In this document: positions 37,689 through 46,784 of the stretch, piece by piece
Layout: each line of letters begins with the position of its first letter
Numbering within the stretch: position 1 is the first letter of the stretch
From: Gammaproteobacteria bacterium
Lineage (GTDB): Bacteria > Pseudomonadota > Gammaproteobacteria > Pseudomonadales > Azotimanducaceae
Length of the DNA stretch: 64,000 nucleotides
Direction: 5' to 3'
Assembly: GCA_009840545.1 (NCBI GenBank)
Contig: VXNM01000011.1
Location: 158,680-222,679, forward strand
Program-made: the position numbers and the translations under genes
The notes under the pieces: model-generated
Told to the model about the DNA's origin: nothing
The model's input: the letters and a program-made list of their open reading frames with translations, nothing else
Databases searched by the model: none

Positions 37689-39140
37689 TTAAACGTGTCT
37701 TTGAATCTCAATACGTCGGTGTCGAATGATAACCCTCATGATTTGGCCGACCTTGCAATTGAGACTCTCAAGGACCTCTCTTACGTATCCCACGTGGATT
37801 CCATTGGCGGAGGACAAGTGCCACGTGACTTTTAGATCCCGACTCTTTGCCGGACGATCCACTTTCACCCATTGATGGCTATTCGGCTGGATACCAAGTT
37901 CATTTGCAAACTCGGGGGGAAATCCTGTTACAGAGTTTCCTTTTAGGTGTCTCTGCTGCACCGTAAACGTCCAATAAGGAGCTCCATTCATGAGTCTGCC
38001 ATCAATCACTTGAGACAACGGACGAAGTTTGACCTCACTGTTCTGTCGTAGACGAGCTCGTCCGTTTCGGACGACAAATTGTGAAGTAGCAAGAAATGTG
38101 TTCATACTGGATGGCTTTACATTGCATCTCTCCCGAATTCGATCACGAAGAAATCGAACAGAACACTCACCACCCTGTTCCTCAAGAATGCTCTGAATCA
38201 TGTCGACCACACCAACATACTTTTTCGTCTGAGGTGAGTCTAGCGCCCACATGTTATTGGCGACTTTAACGACCTCGTCCATACACCAAAGTCGGGCGAG
38301 CAGAGTCTTGGTGGAGAGTCCAGTTAATTCTGAGAGTTCTTCCTTGGTCGCGGGGGTTCCTAAGAATGTCAAAGCGTCCACAACTCGCATCGGCATTGTG
38401 TCACGAGTCGCCACTGATCCATTAGGTAAGAGCGCAATTCCGAGGCACTTTACAACCTGATTCCGATACTTGTACCAAAATTTTGGGTCCACATCTCGAA
38501 TCTGCTCCAAATCAATCAACTGTGCTTCTTTAGTGTTGGGAATTGCCTTTCTCGCTTTTGCGATAAATTGGCGTGCCTTGGGGCTCGCCCGCACGCCCCG
38601 AATAGGCTTGTATCCTGATTTTTGCTCAAGATAAACGGCATACACTTGGTCCCACGTTTCGTTTGAGGTACCCAAGATTGTGTCAAGACTTGCTTGAAAA
38701 TCTTGCTCAGAAGCCATTTCCCCGCAACTTGCGCTAAGGTTAGCAAGCATCTTCGACGTCTCTTCTTCCAATGCTTCGTCGATGATGTTTGCAATTCGAA
38801 CCTGAATTTGACGGACACGCTCTCTAGTCAGGCCGAGCTTCTCGCCGACCAATTCCAGCGTCTGGAGCTGTGGCTTGCGGGCAAAGCGGCTGCGAGCTAT
38901 CAGTTGGTGGTTTGGAGAAAGCTGTTTCCAAACACGGAACATTTGGAGTTGGTGGCGGGCTAGGTCCGATTCATTCAATGCGGACGAACCATCCAATTGG
39001 GCAACCAGGTCCTTGCTTCTACTATCCGGTACAACGGTCTCAGCCGATTCGGATAGCCATGAAGAATGTGGCTGTGACCACTTCTTCTCGTCCTTAAATA
39101 GCGGCAATAGAGAATCGTCTGGTGTGGGCTCGTCGTTCAT
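37689..39140 (-). CDS. DNA-binding protein with sigma-70 region-4-like helix-turn-helix
   Basis: About 483 residues from the ATG at 39138-39140, which has GGAGAA upstream; a longer frame to 39230 lacks such a site. Residues ~75-130 carry a region-4-like helix-turn-helix: LVGEKLGLTRERVRQIQVRI is the -35-recognition pattern of sigma-70 factors. There is no region 2, so it cannot work as a normal sigma factor. A second winged-helix-like segment (LTGLSTKTLLARLW) follows near residue 300. The C-terminal third is unknown. It could be a regulator or a recruited DNA-binding module. It is followed by moaA. Confidence 0.8.
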   Translation of the reverse strand: MNDEPTPDDSLLPLFKDEKKWSQPHSSWLSESAETVVPDSRSKDLVAQLDGSSALNESDLARHQLQMFRVWKQLSPNHQLIARSRFARKPQLQTLELVGEKLGLTRERVRQIQVRIANIIDEALEEETSKMLANLSASCGEMASEQDFQASLDTILGTSNETWDQVYAVYLEQKSGYKPIRGVRASPKARQFIAKARKAIPNTKEAQLIDLEQIRDVDPKFWYKYRNQVVKCLGIALLPNGSVATRDTMPMRVVDALTFLGTPATKEELSELTGLSTKTLLARLWCMDEVVKVANNMWALDSPQTKKYVGVVDMIQSILEEQGGECSVRFLRDRIRERCNVKPSSMNTFLATSQFVVRNGRARLRQNSEVKLRPLSQVIDGRLMNGAPYWTFTVQQRHLKGNSVTGFPPEFANELGIQPNSHQWVKVDRPAKSRDLKVTWHLSSANGIHVGYVREVLESLNCKVGQIMRVIIRHRRIEIQRHV

Positions 39141-39621
39141 TATGTCTTCTCCGGTCGAAAGACAGGAAGTATCATGAAGTACTTGAGTGTGGGATATGCC
39201 ACGCAGCCCAAGCCGATAGATCTGGACCAAAAAGAAACTATGGGTGCGAACTCCACCAACAAGTACCCTTCAATTGTTAGCGTACACTTTTCGAAAAATA
39301 AGTCAACAGTGTTTCGCCTAGCTTAGAGTGAAGAGATTTCGCACCATGCGCACTTGTTAGAAAATCGCATGAATTCGTAACTAACAAAGGGAATGGGTCG
39401 TCCAAATCAAAACTGGAGATTTACATCCTTGCTTTGACTTCCTGGGACGACTCCGTCCAGTAGTTGGACCACCGACCTAATAGCGTTATAGTCCAATTGT
39501 TAGGGATTGCTTCATCTTGTTCTATAGAACTAGAACAAAGAGGCGTGTTAACGCTTACTCGGCTCTCAGAATGTGAGTTAAAACGTAGCTGTTGAGCTCG
39601 TCTTCGTCTAATTCTCTCCTT
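39141..39621. other. intergenic stretch, 481 bp
   Basis: Upstream region of the sigma-like gene; the promoter should be here. It is moderately AT-rich (39290-39420). No convincing open frame, repeat or hairpin was recognised. Confidence 0.35.
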
Positions 39622-40284
39622 CTAGATCAGTTGTTCCGTGCTTTGTATGGAATTTCCCGTCGCGTTCTTTCGCACATACTCAATTTGATCATCCGTCAAG
39701 ATGTCGCGCAGATCGTCTCTAGCAATAACATTGCAGCAGCTGCTGATTGAATTTTGGAACCCGAAATATCGCTCAAACTGTCTAGCAATCCCTTTGCATC
39801 GTACGTTACGCATCGCGATCGATTTAGCAAGCTGAAGGTCGCTCTTTGCAATATGGATAACGACCGTATGCTCCAGACCTGCTCCATTTTCTTCGATGGG
39901 CTGTTCGAGTGCTCGCTGCAGCGCGAGTTCAGGATCCTGGTTCGCTAGATTCTTGAGGATTGTAGATACGGTCCTATTGCAGACTCCCGACAATTCTTCC
40001 AGGTCCAATATCCAGTCGAGGGCAGCATTCCCATCTCGTCGTAACTGTCCCGTAACAACAGAAGAGAGTAGTTGCGACCGTCCTTCTCGAAATTCCTGGT
40101 TGTTCGATATCCAAGCTAGTGCTGTTTCAGGGTCTTCTTCTGCCCAAATTGAAGCGATCTCCGACGTCAGTTGCGTCTTCTTACCTCCAGTATTCAAGTG
40201 TCGCGTCAATGAAATCGCTTCTACAGGACGGACATCAGATGTTTTGCTAGATAACGTCTGGCTGTTATAGCTGCCGCTCTCCAA
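39622..40284 (-). pseudogene. truncated W-A-x-x-D-P repeat family gene
   Basis: 220 residues. The middle aligns well with the repeats of the 6320-8254 product: SIWAEEDPETALAWISNNQEF, then a stretch about LANQDPELALQRALEQPIEENGAG. The signal anchor and the first half are missing. Near the end the family core is cut short and joined to LTDDQIEYVRKN, which matches the far C-terminus of the paralogues. That indicates a 5' loss plus an internal deletion. It is a decayed copy, although the remaining frame is open. Confidence 0.7.
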
Positions 40285-40324
40285 AAACGAATATGATCTA
40301 TTGAGAAATCATCAGGAGCAGAAT

Positions 40325-41266
40325 ATGGAACGACCCATCGTGCCACACCATATAGATGCACAGGGCCACTTTGCCAATGCTCGATACAAAAACGTTCGTA
40401 TGCCAGATTTTCAGGAAGTATCCGACGAGAAAGAGCGCAGGTCGATGTACGCAAACAAACCGATTCGCGTTTACAACGCTCGGCTTCTAGTCCCCCCTGC
40501 AACTATTGAGAAGCAAGGATTCCAACTGGTTAATCAAGACACTAGAGTTCGAAATTTTCTCGATCTTGAAGTTGCGAGAACGGACTTCTATCCGGAGTGT
40601 TCCCGCCTTGTCAAGGAACTCACTGGATGCGTTGATACATTTGTAACCCAGCACCAATATCGAAACGGATACGGAAATCTGCCGAAGGGACATGAACGTT
40701 CCAGTACGCCAACTCCTAACGGCAGTCCGGGAAACTATGGAGGCACTCATTCAGACATCAGTGCATATGCTGAGAATCGGTGGGATGAAATCGTCGATGG
40801 ACGCCACTGTGCTATGTTCAATCTGTGGCGAGGCATAGATCTAGAAAACGTCATACAGGTCATGCCGTTGGCGGTGTTGGATATGACGTCGTTGGCTCTA
40901 GAGGACATAATCGCAGCAGATGCATGGGGTGGTGCAACAGCCCAGCAGCAACATCTAGTCAGTCTCAGGCTTGCGCACAACGAAAATCATCGCTGGTACT
41001 ACTACCCTGATATGAATCCGGACGAACTGCTGATTTTCAAGCAATACGACACACGTGAGGAAGATCCATGCCTTCGCCAGGTGTATCACGGCGCAGTACA
41101 CAATCCCCATGCACAACCTGATGCACCACTACGCCAGACCATTGAAGTCAGGGTGCTGGCTCTGTTCGATAAAGAAGAAGATCGAGAAGCGAGAAAGGCA
41201 CGATTTCAGGCTGCAATACCGGATCACTTACCTGATGGAACATTGTCTGAGTGGGCTTGGAGATAA
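40325..41266 (+). CDS. CmcJ/NvfI-like oxygenase, paralogue 1
   Basis: 314 residues from the ATG at 40325, chosen because AGGAG lies 6 bp upstream; a TTG eight codons earlier is a poorer start. The protein matches the CmcJ/NvfI family, Fe(II)/2-oxoglutarate-type enzymes from antibiotic and meroterpenoid pathways. Landmarks are the metal pair in THSDIS, the NLWRGIDLENVIQVMPLAV strand pair, and HRWYYYPDMNPDELLIFKQY. The closing DAPLRQTIEVRVLALF is typical. A paralogue is at 49742-50713. The thioredoxin-ankyrin gene starts next to its stop. Confidence 0.85.
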   Translation: MERPIVPHHIDAQGHFANARYKNVRMPDFQEVSDEKERRSMYANKPIRVYNARLLVPPATIEKQGFQLVNQDTRVRNFLDLEVARTDFYPECSRLVKELTGCVDTFVTQHQYRNGYGNLPKGHERSSTPTPNGSPGNYGGTHSDISAYAENRWDEIVDGRHCAMFNLWRGIDLENVIQVMPLAVLDMTSLALEDIIAADAWGGATAQQQHLVSLRLAHNENHRWYYYPDMNPDELLIFKQYDTREEDPCLRQVYHGAVHNPHAQPDAPLRQTIEVRVLALFDKEEDREARKARFQAAIPDHLPDGTLSEWAWR

Positions 41267-41301
41267 TAGATACCGTGACACAACATCAAACTCAATCCAG
41301 T

Positions 41302-42582
41302 ATGAACCGTTTCTTGACCAACCTCACCCACGTATTCGCAAATCGGCAATTCGGGATGTTCAGTGGTAGTCGACCTTCAAAGATTCTCGCCCTCTTCCCA
41401 CTTGCCGTGTTGCTTTCAGTTCACTGCGTCGGGCAAGATCAGAATCCGACTGAGACTGTCGCAGACTCCTCTATGCAGAAGCCATTGGTTGCCTATGTGA
41501 CCACTGAGGAGTTCGAAAGTGAAGTCTTGAAATCTGATGTTCCAGTTTTAGTTGACTTCACAGCTGAGTGGTGCGTTCCCTGCAAAGTTGTAGATCCAAT
41601 CATCGAGAGTCTCATGCCAGAGATGGATGGACGTGCAAAAGTGTTCAAGCTAGACATCGACGAATCTCCGGAAATCTACCAGCAACTCGGCGTAAATGGT
41701 GTTCCTCATGTGCTTTTCTTCAAAGATGGTGAAGAGCAAGAACGGATCTCGAGTCCGCAAGAGAGGGAAATCTACGTGGAATATCTGAACGCGTTGATCG
41801 ACGGCGAATCGGCATTGAATGTGACTGTCAAGCTACTCGGTCAGGACGAGTTTCGACGCCACTACATTCTTACGAAAGATGTTGAAGTGGTTGAGTCTAC
41901 GATGGATGTATATCCCGGTTTGCTGACAAAGCAGTTCGAGAACAGTCAGACTCCAATTTCTCTCATTCTGAATTTTCCTAGCGTCAGGCAGGATCAACTC
42001 ATTGAGATGGCTTTGGCACAAGATCCTCCGATATCGCCTAACGACCTAGTCGGACTAGGACGGTGCCAGGAATTCGTAGAGGCAATCCAGCAAGATCCAG
42101 ATGCGCTGAATCACTTGGATCCAGATGGGAATTCTCCGCTGACCACTGCAATGTCAAGATCTCATCGACTGGAAGAAGATTGTGTGGGCACGATTCTCGA
42201 CTTGGGTCCTGATCTTAGTGCTGGTGGGGGGTCAAAATCCATGACAAGGTCCGTGGTACTTCTCAACGACGACGAAATGCTGTCAAGATTCCTAGAACTT
42301 GGCTGGGACCCGGAATCTCGCGACACGACTGGCAAGAATGCGTTGCACTGGGCGGCTTTGTATGGCTATCTTAGTAACGTACGAGTATTGCTGGAGCACG
42401 GTGTCGACCACACAATAAAGACTTCGGACGGCGAAACGGCAGCGCAGATCGTGCAACGTGCCCTCGATCGGCGACTACAGATGCTCGAGCAAAACTCTTC
42501 CGCTTTAAGTGAGACTGATCTCGCCGAAATCAAGGAAATTGTGCAAGAGATGGAAGGACTTGTAGCCCTACTACAAGGATAA
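41302..42582 (+). CDS. exported thioredoxin-ankyrin fusion protein
   Basis: About 426 residues from the ATG at 41302; an upstream GTG (41251) would overlap the preceding gene. A hydrophobic export signal (about residues 30-47) comes first. A thioredoxin domain follows with the active site WCVPCK, the cis-Pro strand GVNGVPHVLFFKDG, and the final helix. After a linker of ~120 residues come two or three ankyrin-type repeats, the clearest being GKNALHWAALYGYLSNVRVLL. The order suggests a periplasmic redox protein with a protein-binding tail. I know of no characterised example with this exact layout. Confidence 0.82.
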   Translation: MNRFLTNLTHVFANRQFGMFSGSRPSKILALFPLAVLLSVHCVGQDQNPTETVADSSMQKPLVAYVTTEEFESEVLKSDVPVLVDFTAEWCVPCKVVDPIIESLMPEMDGRAKVFKLDIDESPEIYQQLGVNGVPHVLFFKDGEEQERISSPQEREIYVEYLNALIDGESALNVTVKLLGQDEFRRHYILTKDVEVVESTMDVYPGLLTKQFENSQTPISLILNFPSVRQDQLIEMALAQDPPISPNDLVGLGRCQEFVEAIQQDPDALNHLDPDGNSPLTTAMSRSHRLEEDCVGTILDLGPDLSAGGGSKSMTRSVVLLNDDEMLSRFLELGWDPESRDTTGKNALHWAALYGYLSNVRVLLEHGVDHTIKTSDGETAAQIVQRALDRRLQMLEQNSSALSETDLAEIKEIVQEMEGLVALLQG

Positions 42583-42633
42583 GCTACTACGGCAGAAAAA
42601 GACTAGAACTTGGCGTCGCAAAACCTCGATCGA

Positions 42634-44205
42634 TCAAGTCCGAACTAGTCTAACAAGCCCCTTGAACCCCTGTGGCTTGCTCTCTATGAGCATGCCCTTC
42701 TTGTAGATTCGGGATGCTGCCCACCTGCTCGCCCAAGTCCATGCCACCATCCATGCGATGATCAAGAGGTAGATTGGCAGCGAGGGCAAATCCGCGGCTG
42801 TGTTCATCATGACGAATGGAGTATACGGCGGAAAGAACTTCAATGCTATCGCCAATGGTCCGGAGGGATCCATAGCAAGCGGCACGATCAACATCACGGG
42901 GACAATTAGAACAACACTCACTGGCGCAGAGAGTGTTTGGGCATCACGAATAGACGTACAAACCGAACCTACTGCTGAAAACAAGTACCCAAAGAACATA
43001 AACCCTAGTACAAGGAACACAATGAAATTGAATACATACTCAGGTTTGAAAACGGCACCAATGATGTCTACTTCGATAGGAAGAAACGCCGGTAGCGCCA
43101 ACGCTCCGAGCAAAACCGGAGTTCCTATCAACACTAGCCAAACACCAATCACTGTGAGCATGGTCGAAGCGATGCCTAACAGTTTTCCGTCCATTAGCTG
43201 ACTTGCATCGGCGTTGCTCAACAAGACTTCAACAAGCTTTGTACTCTTTTCCTCTACAGTCCCAGTCATTAGCATCACAGAACCGAAGAAGACCATGAAC
43301 CAAAGGACGTATTGGTAGACGGCGGGGGCAAAACGGGTCACGACTTCGTCCACAGAGACACTTTCTGTGTCAATTTCTGAACCTTGTTCTCCTCCTTCAG
43401 CTGAAGATTGGTCCTGAGTGACAGTCCTATTAGTCGTAAACGAAACGCGCTGTACAACCCATTGAGCATCTGCCTCTGGAATGTTCGCTTGTTCGACTCT
43501 ATACCGTCTTACGACTTGGGTTGCAAAGCCCTCATACCATCCTGCGACATCACTCTTGAGGAAATTTTTCGTGACGAACTTGGCATTTTCTGTCGTTTGA
43601 ACTAAGTCGCTTGGAATTACGATGTAACCCAGTAACGTCTCGTTCTCGACTAGAGTATTGAGTTGCTCTTCGGTGAATGCACCGCCAGGATTCCACTCGA
43701 CGTACCGTTCACTCGAGACATCTGGGACGAGTTCTACTACTAAATCCTGGTTCTCGTTCCACCAAGTCGCAAACCTCGCGGGCAACGTACTGCCTGGGAG
43801 TGAACGTCTTTCACTCGCAGGAAACAGCAAGTACGGCATGAGGCTATCCACAAAATCATCGACAGATTGAGGATTTTCTGCAGCGTTGAGTCCGGCTTGT
43901 TGCTTCACATCGATAAGGAACTCCTCTTCGAAGGATGAACGAAAAGCAACCAACTGAACGAATCGGTGCAAGTCCGACTTTAGAATCTCGTTACGAATTT
44001 CTACGCCCAAACCTTCGCTTTTGTCTATAACCGCATATTTGCCTTTCGAAACTGCTGTTTGGGCGGTAAGGAAACCTACGACGACCATGACCACCACAAT
44101 GAGAATCGGACCGAGCAGCGCACTGATCCAAAACACTTTGGTGGATATCGACTCTAGCAGGTCTCGGCGTGCAATGAGTGCGACGCCACGCAGATAGTTA
44201 AGCAA
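42634..44205 (-). CDS. ABC-2-type permease, NatB-like
   Basis: 523 residues. One membrane helix near the N-terminus (about residues 23-47) is followed by a large periplasmic domain (~50-280) and then five helices. This is the NatB/ABC-2 layout, with the MTGTVEEKSTKLVEVLL motif that identifies the family. With the adjacent ATPase it should form a sodium- or drug-type efflux pump. Translation appears to begin at TTG 44203-44205, overlapping the end of the ATPase gene by 8 bp. Confidence 0.88.
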   Translation of the reverse strand: MLNYLRGVALIARRDLLESISTKVFWISALLGPILIVVVMVVVGFLTAQTAVSKGKYAVIDKSEGLGVEIRNEILKSDLHRFVQLVAFRSSFEEEFLIDVKQQAGLNAAENPQSVDDFVDSLMPYLLFPASERRSLPGSTLPARFATWWNENQDLVVELVPDVSSERYVEWNPGGAFTEEQLNTLVENETLLGYIVIPSDLVQTTENAKFVTKNFLKSDVAGWYEGFATQVVRRYRVEQANIPEADAQWVVQRVSFTTNRTVTQDQSSAEGGEQGSEIDTESVSVDEVVTRFAPAVYQYVLWFMVFFGSVMLMTGTVEEKSTKLVEVLLSNADASQLMDGKLLGIASTMLTVIGVWLVLIGTPVLLGALALPAFLPIEVDIIGAVFKPEYVFNFIVFLVLGFMFFGYLFSAVGSVCTSIRDAQTLSAPVSVVLIVPVMLIVPLAMDPSGPLAIALKFFPPYTPFVMMNTAADLPSLPIYLLIIAWMVAWTWASRWAASRIYKKGMLIESKPQGFKGLVRLVRT

Positions 44206-45121
44206 CGTTCACTCCTTCTGGTTCGGAGTCCTGGCCAACTTCTCGAACAAAAATCTCGTGTAGGGAAGCGGAGGTAGTATCAAACTTTATGACTTTCGTG
44301 CGATCGACGATGGCCTTGAGCAATTCGTGAGTGTCCTGCTCTTCGTTGATCCGCAGCGTCGCTCCGCGCCCGATTTGCTTGACGGAAACAACACCCGGAA
44401 GTCCGTGTAGCACCGTTTCGTCTTTGTCGTGTTCTAGGTAAACCGTGTCGCCAGAGCGGATCTCATCCATGGAACCTTCCAGAACCGCTTTACCTTTATT
44501 TATGAGGACTAATGCATTGCACAGACTTTCGGCCTGTTCCATGATATGGGTCGACAATATCACTGTCGCATCCTCTTTTACACGATTCAGGATCATCGCG
44601 CGGACAACATCGGTATTGATGGGATCTAGTCCACTGAACGGCTCATCAAGGATGAGGAGTTTTGGATCATGTACCAGAGTAGCTATGAGCTGAACCTTTT
44701 GCCCCATTCCCTTTGAAAGTGATTGACACTTTTCGTTCTGCCAATCGATCAGTTCGAATTCTTCAAGCAATGTTCGTGCTTGCCTAGTTGCGGACTTCTT
44801 GTCCATATTGTTCAAGCGTCCCATGTAGACGACAAAGTCAAGAACTCGCATTCTGGGATAGAGTCCTTTTTCCTCTGGAAGGTAACCTATTTCCGATCGA
44901 ACTGAGCGGCTGTCTTCAGATCCGAGTACGGACACCGTGCCCGATGAGGGCTGCATAATGCCGAGCATGAGTCTCATGGCGGTAGTCTTGCCAGCACCGT
45001 TAGGTCCAATGAATCCGTAAATTGAACCCTCGGGAATAGAGAGGGACAGCGAATCTAGTGCGCTGAGATCTCCGAAGGTCTTGGAAGCACTCTCGAAGAC
45101 AACGCTATTCGTATTGGTCAT
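44198..45121 (-). CDS. ABC transporter ATPase, NatA-like
   Basis: 307 residues. Walker A is GPNGAGKTTAMRLML, the signature region is SLSKGMGQKVQLI, Walker B is LLILDEPFSGLDP and the H-loop is VILSTHIME. The C-terminal extension of ~90 residues with a DUF4162-like fold (ending in LHEIFVREV) is typical of the NatA/YhaQ branch. It drives the NatB-like permease encoded just downstream. Divergent to none; murF lies upstream on the same strand, 50 bp away. Confidence 0.93.
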   Translation of the reverse strand: MTNTNSVVFESASKTFGDLSALDSLSLSIPEGSIYGFIGPNGAGKTTAMRLMLGIMQPSSGTVSVLGSEDSRSVRSEIGYLPEEKGLYPRMRVLDFVVYMGRLNNMDKKSATRQARTLLEEFELIDWQNEKCQSLSKGMGQKVQLIATLVHDPKLLILDEPFSGLDPINTDVVRAMILNRVKEDATVILSTHIMEQAESLCNALVLINKGKAVLEGSMDEIRSGDTVYLEHDKDETVLHGLPGVVSVKQIGRGATLRINEEQDTHELLKAIVDRTKVIKFDTTSASLHEIFVREVGQDSEPEGVNVA

Positions 45122-45173
45122 TAGAGTTGCAGTCCATTGAAAATCGCGACTCGGTTGATTAGTAAATCAATCT

Positions 45174-46556
45174 TCACCCTTGATCGGTTCCAATGTTGGC
45201 AATGAATTGGTCAACGAATTTTGCTTCCCAGAAGTAACTATGGGAACCCTTAATCATTACAACATCGCCTGCGCTTACAACGTCTGTTAGACGATTCATG
45301 AGATCTCGATTTACAGTTTCAAAAAAGTGCTTATCTCCCGTGGAACCGAGATTCTCATAGAGATGTCGCATCAAGTCTCCAACGCAAAACACAATGTCGG
45401 TCTGGCCAGCGAGGCCTGCTAGCTCAGTATGGTACTGAACCGCTTCGTCGCCAAGTTCATTCATTTGCGCTAGCACTGCGATGCGTCGCCCGTTTGCCGG
45501 CAAGTCTAGAAGGCCCCGCAGCGCAGCCCGCATGCTGGTTGGATTTGCGTTATAGCTCTCATCGATGATGCGCACGCCGTTCACCAAGTGGGTATTTCCT
45601 CGACCTGCTGGTAACGTTCCGGCAACATTTCGTAAGTTTGTCAACGGAACATTTAGCACGCTGAGTACAGCGGCAGTAGCAGCTAAAGTCTCAGCGCGAT
45701 GATTGCCGCCTCCCGGAACTTCCACTTCCACATTGACTCCACTTCGCGAGAACGCATAGCAGTGTCCCGATGTGTGCTGCACACGCAAGGTGGCGGAACT
45801 TTCAAATCCAAATGTCTTGATATCGACATTTCTCGGAGCAAATTCACTATCAGAGAGAGCATCCAAACATACAAGCGTCCCATTCTTTGACACTCCTTGA
45901 TAAATCGAGAATTTCTCAATCGTTAATGCGTCAATGTTAGGAAAGTAACCGATATGCACGGGAAGTACGTTGAGTACAACTGCGACATTGGGTTGTGCGA
46001 GCCGCGAGAGCGGTGCTATTTCACCTTCATGGTTTGTTCCAATTTCGTACACCGCTGCATCTGCATCGCGTGGAGTAATCGCGATACTCAGAGGCAGCCC
46101 AATATAGTTGTTGTAGCTGCCTTCTGTGGAAAACGCTGGTAGAGCTTGGGACATGAATGACTTTAGAGTGGTTTTCCCACTGCTTCCGGTAACTGCGACC
46201 ACTGGGCACCGCAACTGTTTCCTACGGTGTCTGGCGAGATTCCATAATCCGTCGATCGTATCCTCAACTCTAAGCACGGGATGGTTCCCATCGACGGACT
46301 TGTGAACTAATGCGCCTACTGCCCCTTTTTGCAATGCATCATTGACAAAATCGTGACCGTCGCGGTCAGTTCTTTGTGAAACATTGAAACGTGGACCGGG
46401 ATCACCTGGAAGTGCGATAAACAAGTCACCTGGCTGAACTTGGCGAGAGTCAAAGCAGATCCCCAAGACACTGGGCCCGTCCGATTGAGGCAATTTGAGG
46501 GCATCACAGAGCTCGGACCACGCCCACAAAATCCTCTCGCTATCTTTTCTTTGCAT
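45174..46556 (-). CDS. murF: UDP-N-acetylmuramoyl-tripeptide-D-alanyl-D-alanine ligase
   Basis: 460 residues. It adds D-Ala-D-Ala to the UDP-MurNAc-tripeptide, the last cytoplasmic step of the peptidoglycan stem. The ATP loop is VTGSSGKTTLKSFM, the Mur ligase middle domain has YEIGTNHEGEI, and the C-terminal domain has IDESYNANPTSMRAAL and the MIKGSHSY ending. The N-terminal uridine-binding domain carries DSRQVQPGDLFIALPG. Unlike most bacteria it stands outside a mur/fts cluster. It is followed by the ABC pair after 50 bp; a link is possible but not shown. Confidence 0.96.
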   Translation of the reverse strand: MQRKDSERILWAWSELCDALKLPQSDGPSVLGICFDSRQVQPGDLFIALPGDPGPRFNVSQRTDRDGHDFVNDALQKGAVGALVHKSVDGNHPVLRVEDTIDGLWNLARHRRKQLRCPVVAVTGSSGKTTLKSFMSQALPAFSTEGSYNNYIGLPLSIAITPRDADAAVYEIGTNHEGEIAPLSRLAQPNVAVVLNVLPVHIGYFPNIDALTIEKFSIYQGVSKNGTLVCLDALSDSEFAPRNVDIKTFGFESSATLRVQHTSGHCYAFSRSGVNVEVEVPGGGNHRAETLAATAAVLSVLNVPLTNLRNVAGTLPAGRGNTHLVNGVRIIDESYNANPTSMRAALRGLLDLPANGRRIAVLAQMNELGDEAVQYHTELAGLAGQTDIVFCVGDLMRHLYENLGSTGDKHFFETVNRDLMNRLTDVVSAGDVVMIKGSHSYFWEAKFVDQFIANIGTDQG

Positions 46557-46784
46557 TTCAATAGGTTAAGTGAGTAAGTTAATAAAGAGTCGTGGCACCC
46601 GGAGGCCAGTTTGTAGAGTGCGAGTGTAGTTCCAATCTGAAATCGTTTCTTGAATCATTGCTCTTTGAGCAATAACTAGTCGTATTTTGCACAGGATTGT
46701 CCTTATGGAAGTTTGAATGCTAATACAGTTTTCGTATTAGACTATGCGGCTTGAATCAATTGAACAGACCTTTGTGGTTGTGAA
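46557..46784. promoter_or_regulatory. divergent promoter region, murF and NHL gene
   Basis: 228 bp between divergent genes. The right half (46690-46745) is AT-rich and a likely promoter position for the NHL gene. No clear operator seen. Confidence 0.35.
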
